Source: an uncultured Lentisphaeria bacterium
GTDB taxonomy: Bacteria > Verrucomicrobiota > Lentisphaeria > Victivallales > Victivallaceae
Direction: 5' to 3'
DNA: 33,342 nucleotides
Assembly (NCBI GenBank): GCA_937888615.1
Contig: CALABZ010000170.1
Span: forward strand, 1-33,342
The translations under genes and the position numbers were made by a program. Positions 31,417 to 33,342 of the stretch are shown here, in pieces (position 1 is the first letter of the stretch; each line of letters starts with the position of its first letter). The notes under the pieces are model-generated. The model saw nothing but the letters and a program-made list of their open reading frames with translations, searched no databases and was not told where the DNA came from.

Positions 31417-32659
31417 GGTTCGCGGGGTCCGGCTGAATTTTGACGCTGATCACCTTGCGAAGATCGGACTTGACCACGGTAATACGCGCGATTCCTTCCA
31501 GATTCAGAACTTCGCCGGGCTCCGGAATACGCCCCAATTCACTGGAGACGAAACCGCCGATCGTGTCCACGTTCTCGTCCTCCGGGATATCGATATCCAG
31601 ATAATCGTTGACCTCGCTGATCAGGCTCCGCGCTTCAAAGATCACGGAACCATCGTCCTGGCGAATCGGCTGGATACCCCCTTCCTCGACTTCATCGTAT
31701 TCGTCGCGAATATCGCCGACGATTTTCTCCAGAATATCTTCGAGGGTGGCTACCCCGGAAGTACCGCCGTATTCATCGATGATCACCGCCACATGGATCG
31801 ACGTATTTCGAAATTCTTTCAGAAGCGAACTGACATTCTTCGATTCAGGGACGAACAACGGACGGTGGGCCATGTCGACCAGCGTAGTGTCTTCAGTCGG
31901 TTCAAGCAGGAAGTCTTTGGCGTATAAAATTCCTTTGACCTCGTCCACCGTACCGCTGTAAATCGGAATCCGGCTGTGTCCGGAACTGACGAACTTCGCC
32001 TTGGCTTCGGCAAAAGTCGCAGTGTCCGGCAAGGCCGCCAAGTCCACGCGCGGCGTCATGATTTCGCGCACTTGCGTATCGTCCAGGTCAAAAATCCCCT
32101 TGATCATGCGCTTTTCCTCTTCCTCCAGCGCCCCTTCCTCGTAATCCTCACCGTCGTTTTCCACCAGCGACATGATTTCGTCCTCGGCGGAAGGGCCTTC
32201 TTCCTCGGTCCCTTCCAGCAAGCCGTCCAGCCAATCCGACACCCGGATGACCGGCGCAAAAATAAACCCGATCAGCGGCAACGTCAGCGAAAGAATCTCG
32301 ATATCGAACTTCCGGATAACGACCCGAATCAGCAACGCGGAAACGAACACCAGCGCGCACAGGAATCCGATACTGATCAGCAGCAGCAGGTTCCACGAAA
32401 AATTATAATCCGCCAGATACACTTCCAGATGCTGAAAAATCGATATCGACATAATCGAAACCGTGAGAAGCAAAATTATCCGGAATATTTGATTATACCG
32501 GGGTTGCCCTTCGCGCCAGGCATCCATCTTTTCAGCCAGGGCTTCATCCTTTTCCTCGACCAGGCGAATCCTGCCGCGGGTAATCCGGTACAATGAATTC
32601 CAGGCGGCCATACACCACAGGTAGACAATATAAGCCGCCGCGATCAGTTCGTATCTCAC
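31409..32659 (-). CDS. CorC/HlyC-family membrane protein with CBS pair
   Basis: A 416-aa protein. Four hydrophobic stretches (about 2-20, 60-75, 88-112 and 122-139) form a shortened, divergent DUF21/CNNM-like membrane part. An acidic linker (about 150-183) leads to two CBS domains (about 200-312, starting at REIMTPRVDL and including IDEYGGTSGVATLEDIL). The end (about 325-412) is the CorC/HlyC transporter-associated domain. The family is linked to magnesium/cobalt ion export and resistance. It follows ybeY directly, the usual ybeY-corC arrangement. Confidence 0.9.
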   Translation of the reverse strand: MRYELIAAAYIVYLWCMAAWNSLYRITRGRIRLVEEKDEALAEKMDAWREGQPRYNQIFRIILLLTVSIMSISIFQHLEVYLADYNFSWNLLLLISIGFLCALVFVSALLIRVVIRKFDIEILSLTLPLIGFIFAPVIRVSDWLDGLLEGTEEEGPSAEDEIMSLVENDGEDYEEGALEEEEKRMIKGIFDLDDTQVREIMTPRVDLAALPDTATFAEAKAKFVSSGHSRIPIYSGTVDEVKGILYAKDFLLEPTEDTTLVDMAHRPLFVPESKNVSSLLKEFRNTSIHVAVIIDEYGGTSGVATLEDILEKIVGDIRDEYDEVEEGGIQPIRQDDGSVIFEARSLISEVNDYLDIDIPEDENVDTIGGFVSSELGRIPEPGEVLNLEGIARITVVKSDLRKVISVKIQPDPANHE

Positions 32660-33157
32660 TTATTCAACCTCCAGTTCTGTAGGAAAAATTTCATCAAAAT
32701 CGAATTCCCGGGCCAGGGACTTCATCACCCGGCGCTCGGCTCCGCGCATTTTCCGCCGAAGCTCCGGCTCCAGGTCGTCATGTCCGGAACAATGCAGGAT
32801 GCCATGAACAATATAGAGAGCCAATTCGCGCCCATAAGAAGAATCAGGACGTGCCGCGCCTTCGCGCCAGGCCACATCGGGACAGATGACGAGTTCCACC
32901 GCCGTCTCGTCCTCCTCCGGCGGTTCGTCTGCTTCCAGGTAGTTAAAAGTAATCACGTCAGTCGTCCCCTCGTGGCCGACGAAGTCGCGGTTGATCCGCG
33001 CCATGGCGCGATCTCCGGCGAAAATCAGGTTCACGCCCTGATTTGCCGTGAGGTTCAGTCCGCACAGTCCGACTGTGCGTTCAAGCATTCGGGTCAGGAG
33101 TTTTCGGTTCGGCGGAGTCCTTCGTTTTCTCAGCCGCCACGAAAGGCTTGTCTTCAT
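32660..33157 (-). CDS. ybeY: Endoribonuclease YbeY
   Basis: A 165-aa metal-dependent RNase for 16S rRNA maturation and ribosome quality control. The zinc site is HGILHCSGHDD, with the third ligand histidine of the usual HGxLHxxGxxH replaced by Asp, as in a number of other bacteria. GTTDVITF is the preceding core. The start at 33157 keeps the N-terminal strand and helix but overlaps pgpH by 77 bp; an ATG at 33088 would overlap by 8 bp and lose part of the first helix. Neither start has a strong ribosome site. Directly followed by corC. Confidence 0.88.
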   Translation of the reverse strand: MKTSLSWRLRKRRTPPNRKLLTRMLERTVGLCGLNLTANQGVNLIFAGDRAMARINRDFVGHEGTTDVITFNYLEADEPPEEDETAVELVICPDVAWREGAARPDSSYGRELALYIVHGILHCSGHDDLEPELRRKMRGAERRVMKSLAREFDFDEIFPTELEVE

Positions 33158-33342
33158 CTTCGTCGTTGTCCTTCGGGTACGCCATACGGGCGTGGTGTAT
33201 ACTGGTCAATTCTCGGATAAAACAGTCACGGATAATGGAAAGCTCACCCATGGTAATATCCGCATGGTCGAGTTGTCCGTCATGAATCCGCCGTTCAAAA
33301 ATATCGGAAACCATCTGTTCGATCTTGGCCGGGGTCGGCTTT
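33081..33342 (-). CDS. PgpH/YqfF-family HD-domain protein, C-terminal end (partial)
   Basis: The last ~86 residues of a gene that runs off the contig. The frame enters the window as KPTPAKIEQMVSDIFE, then DGQLDHADITMGEL and FIRELTSIHHARMAYP, the typical end of 7TM-HD (PgpH) cyclic-di-AMP phosphodiesterases, though the HD site itself is off the contig. A charged tail follows. The gene order pgpH-ybeY-corC is common in bacteria, supporting the assignment. Stop at 33081. Confidence 0.8.
   Translation of the reverse strand, partial: KPTPAKIEQMVSDIFERRIHDGQLDHADITMGELSIIRDCFIRELTSIHHARMAYPKDNDEDEDKPFVAAEKTKDSAEPKTPDPNA

Overview
The window looks like one end of an assembled chromosomal contig from an uncultured, moderately GC-rich Gram-negative bacterium. 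An outer membrane is implied by an ExbB/ExbD/TonB-like set, a RsfS-NadD pair, PgpH-YbeY and a membrane-anchored peptide-binding protein. An AraC regulator paired with a GH78-like glycosidase, a sigma-54 activator, an RRM RNA-binding protein and several lineage-unknown hypotheticals fit the PVC group, especially Lentisphaerota (Victivallales-like gut bacteria). That placement is inference, not proof. Bases 1-37 are not biological: they match the 3' end of the Illumina TruSeq P5 adapter, so the first gene is cut by an adapter junction.

Left part (38-10678). A truncated AraC-type regulator is divergent from a GH78-like glycosidase, with a palindrome and a spaced direct repeat between them. Next come a secreted DUF4878-like protein, a convergent MsrB-MsrA fusion whose promoter suggests a leaderless mRNA, an unknown 244-aa protein, then proB-miaB. 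miaB overlaps tail to tail with a tRNA nucleotidyltransferase. An AT-rich pair (an Lgt-fold protein lacking key Lgt residues, and an unknown membrane protein) follows on the minus strand.

Middle (10679-16824). A gap of about 930 bp has no convincing gene but is packed with inverted repeats. The main one is a 137-nt rod of nested perfect helices (36 bp in total) at 11263-11399, the best candidate here for an undescribed structured RNA. It is followed by a plus-strand operon: nadD (with a one-base frameshift), rsfS, an unknown 202-aa protein and tex. tex ends by sharing a TTAA with a convergent sigma-54 activator.

Right part (16824-33342). A closely packed minus-strand series runs gyrB, recA, a large TPR protein, exbB, exbD, a TonB-like protein, a small zinc-ribbon membrane protein, a solute-binding protein, dapB, an MFS transporter and the sigma-54 activator. 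The ExbD has glycine where the proton-channel aspartate normally sits. Divergent from gyrB is a HAD phosphatase behind a well-formed -24/-12 promoter motif. It converges through a strong bidirectional terminator on an RRM gene with a leader of about 240 nt that can fold. The window ends with pgpH (partial), ybeY, a CorC-like protein and a GGQ release-factor-like protein, all on the minus strand. No tRNA, rRNA, CRISPR array, insertion sequence or phage gene was seen.
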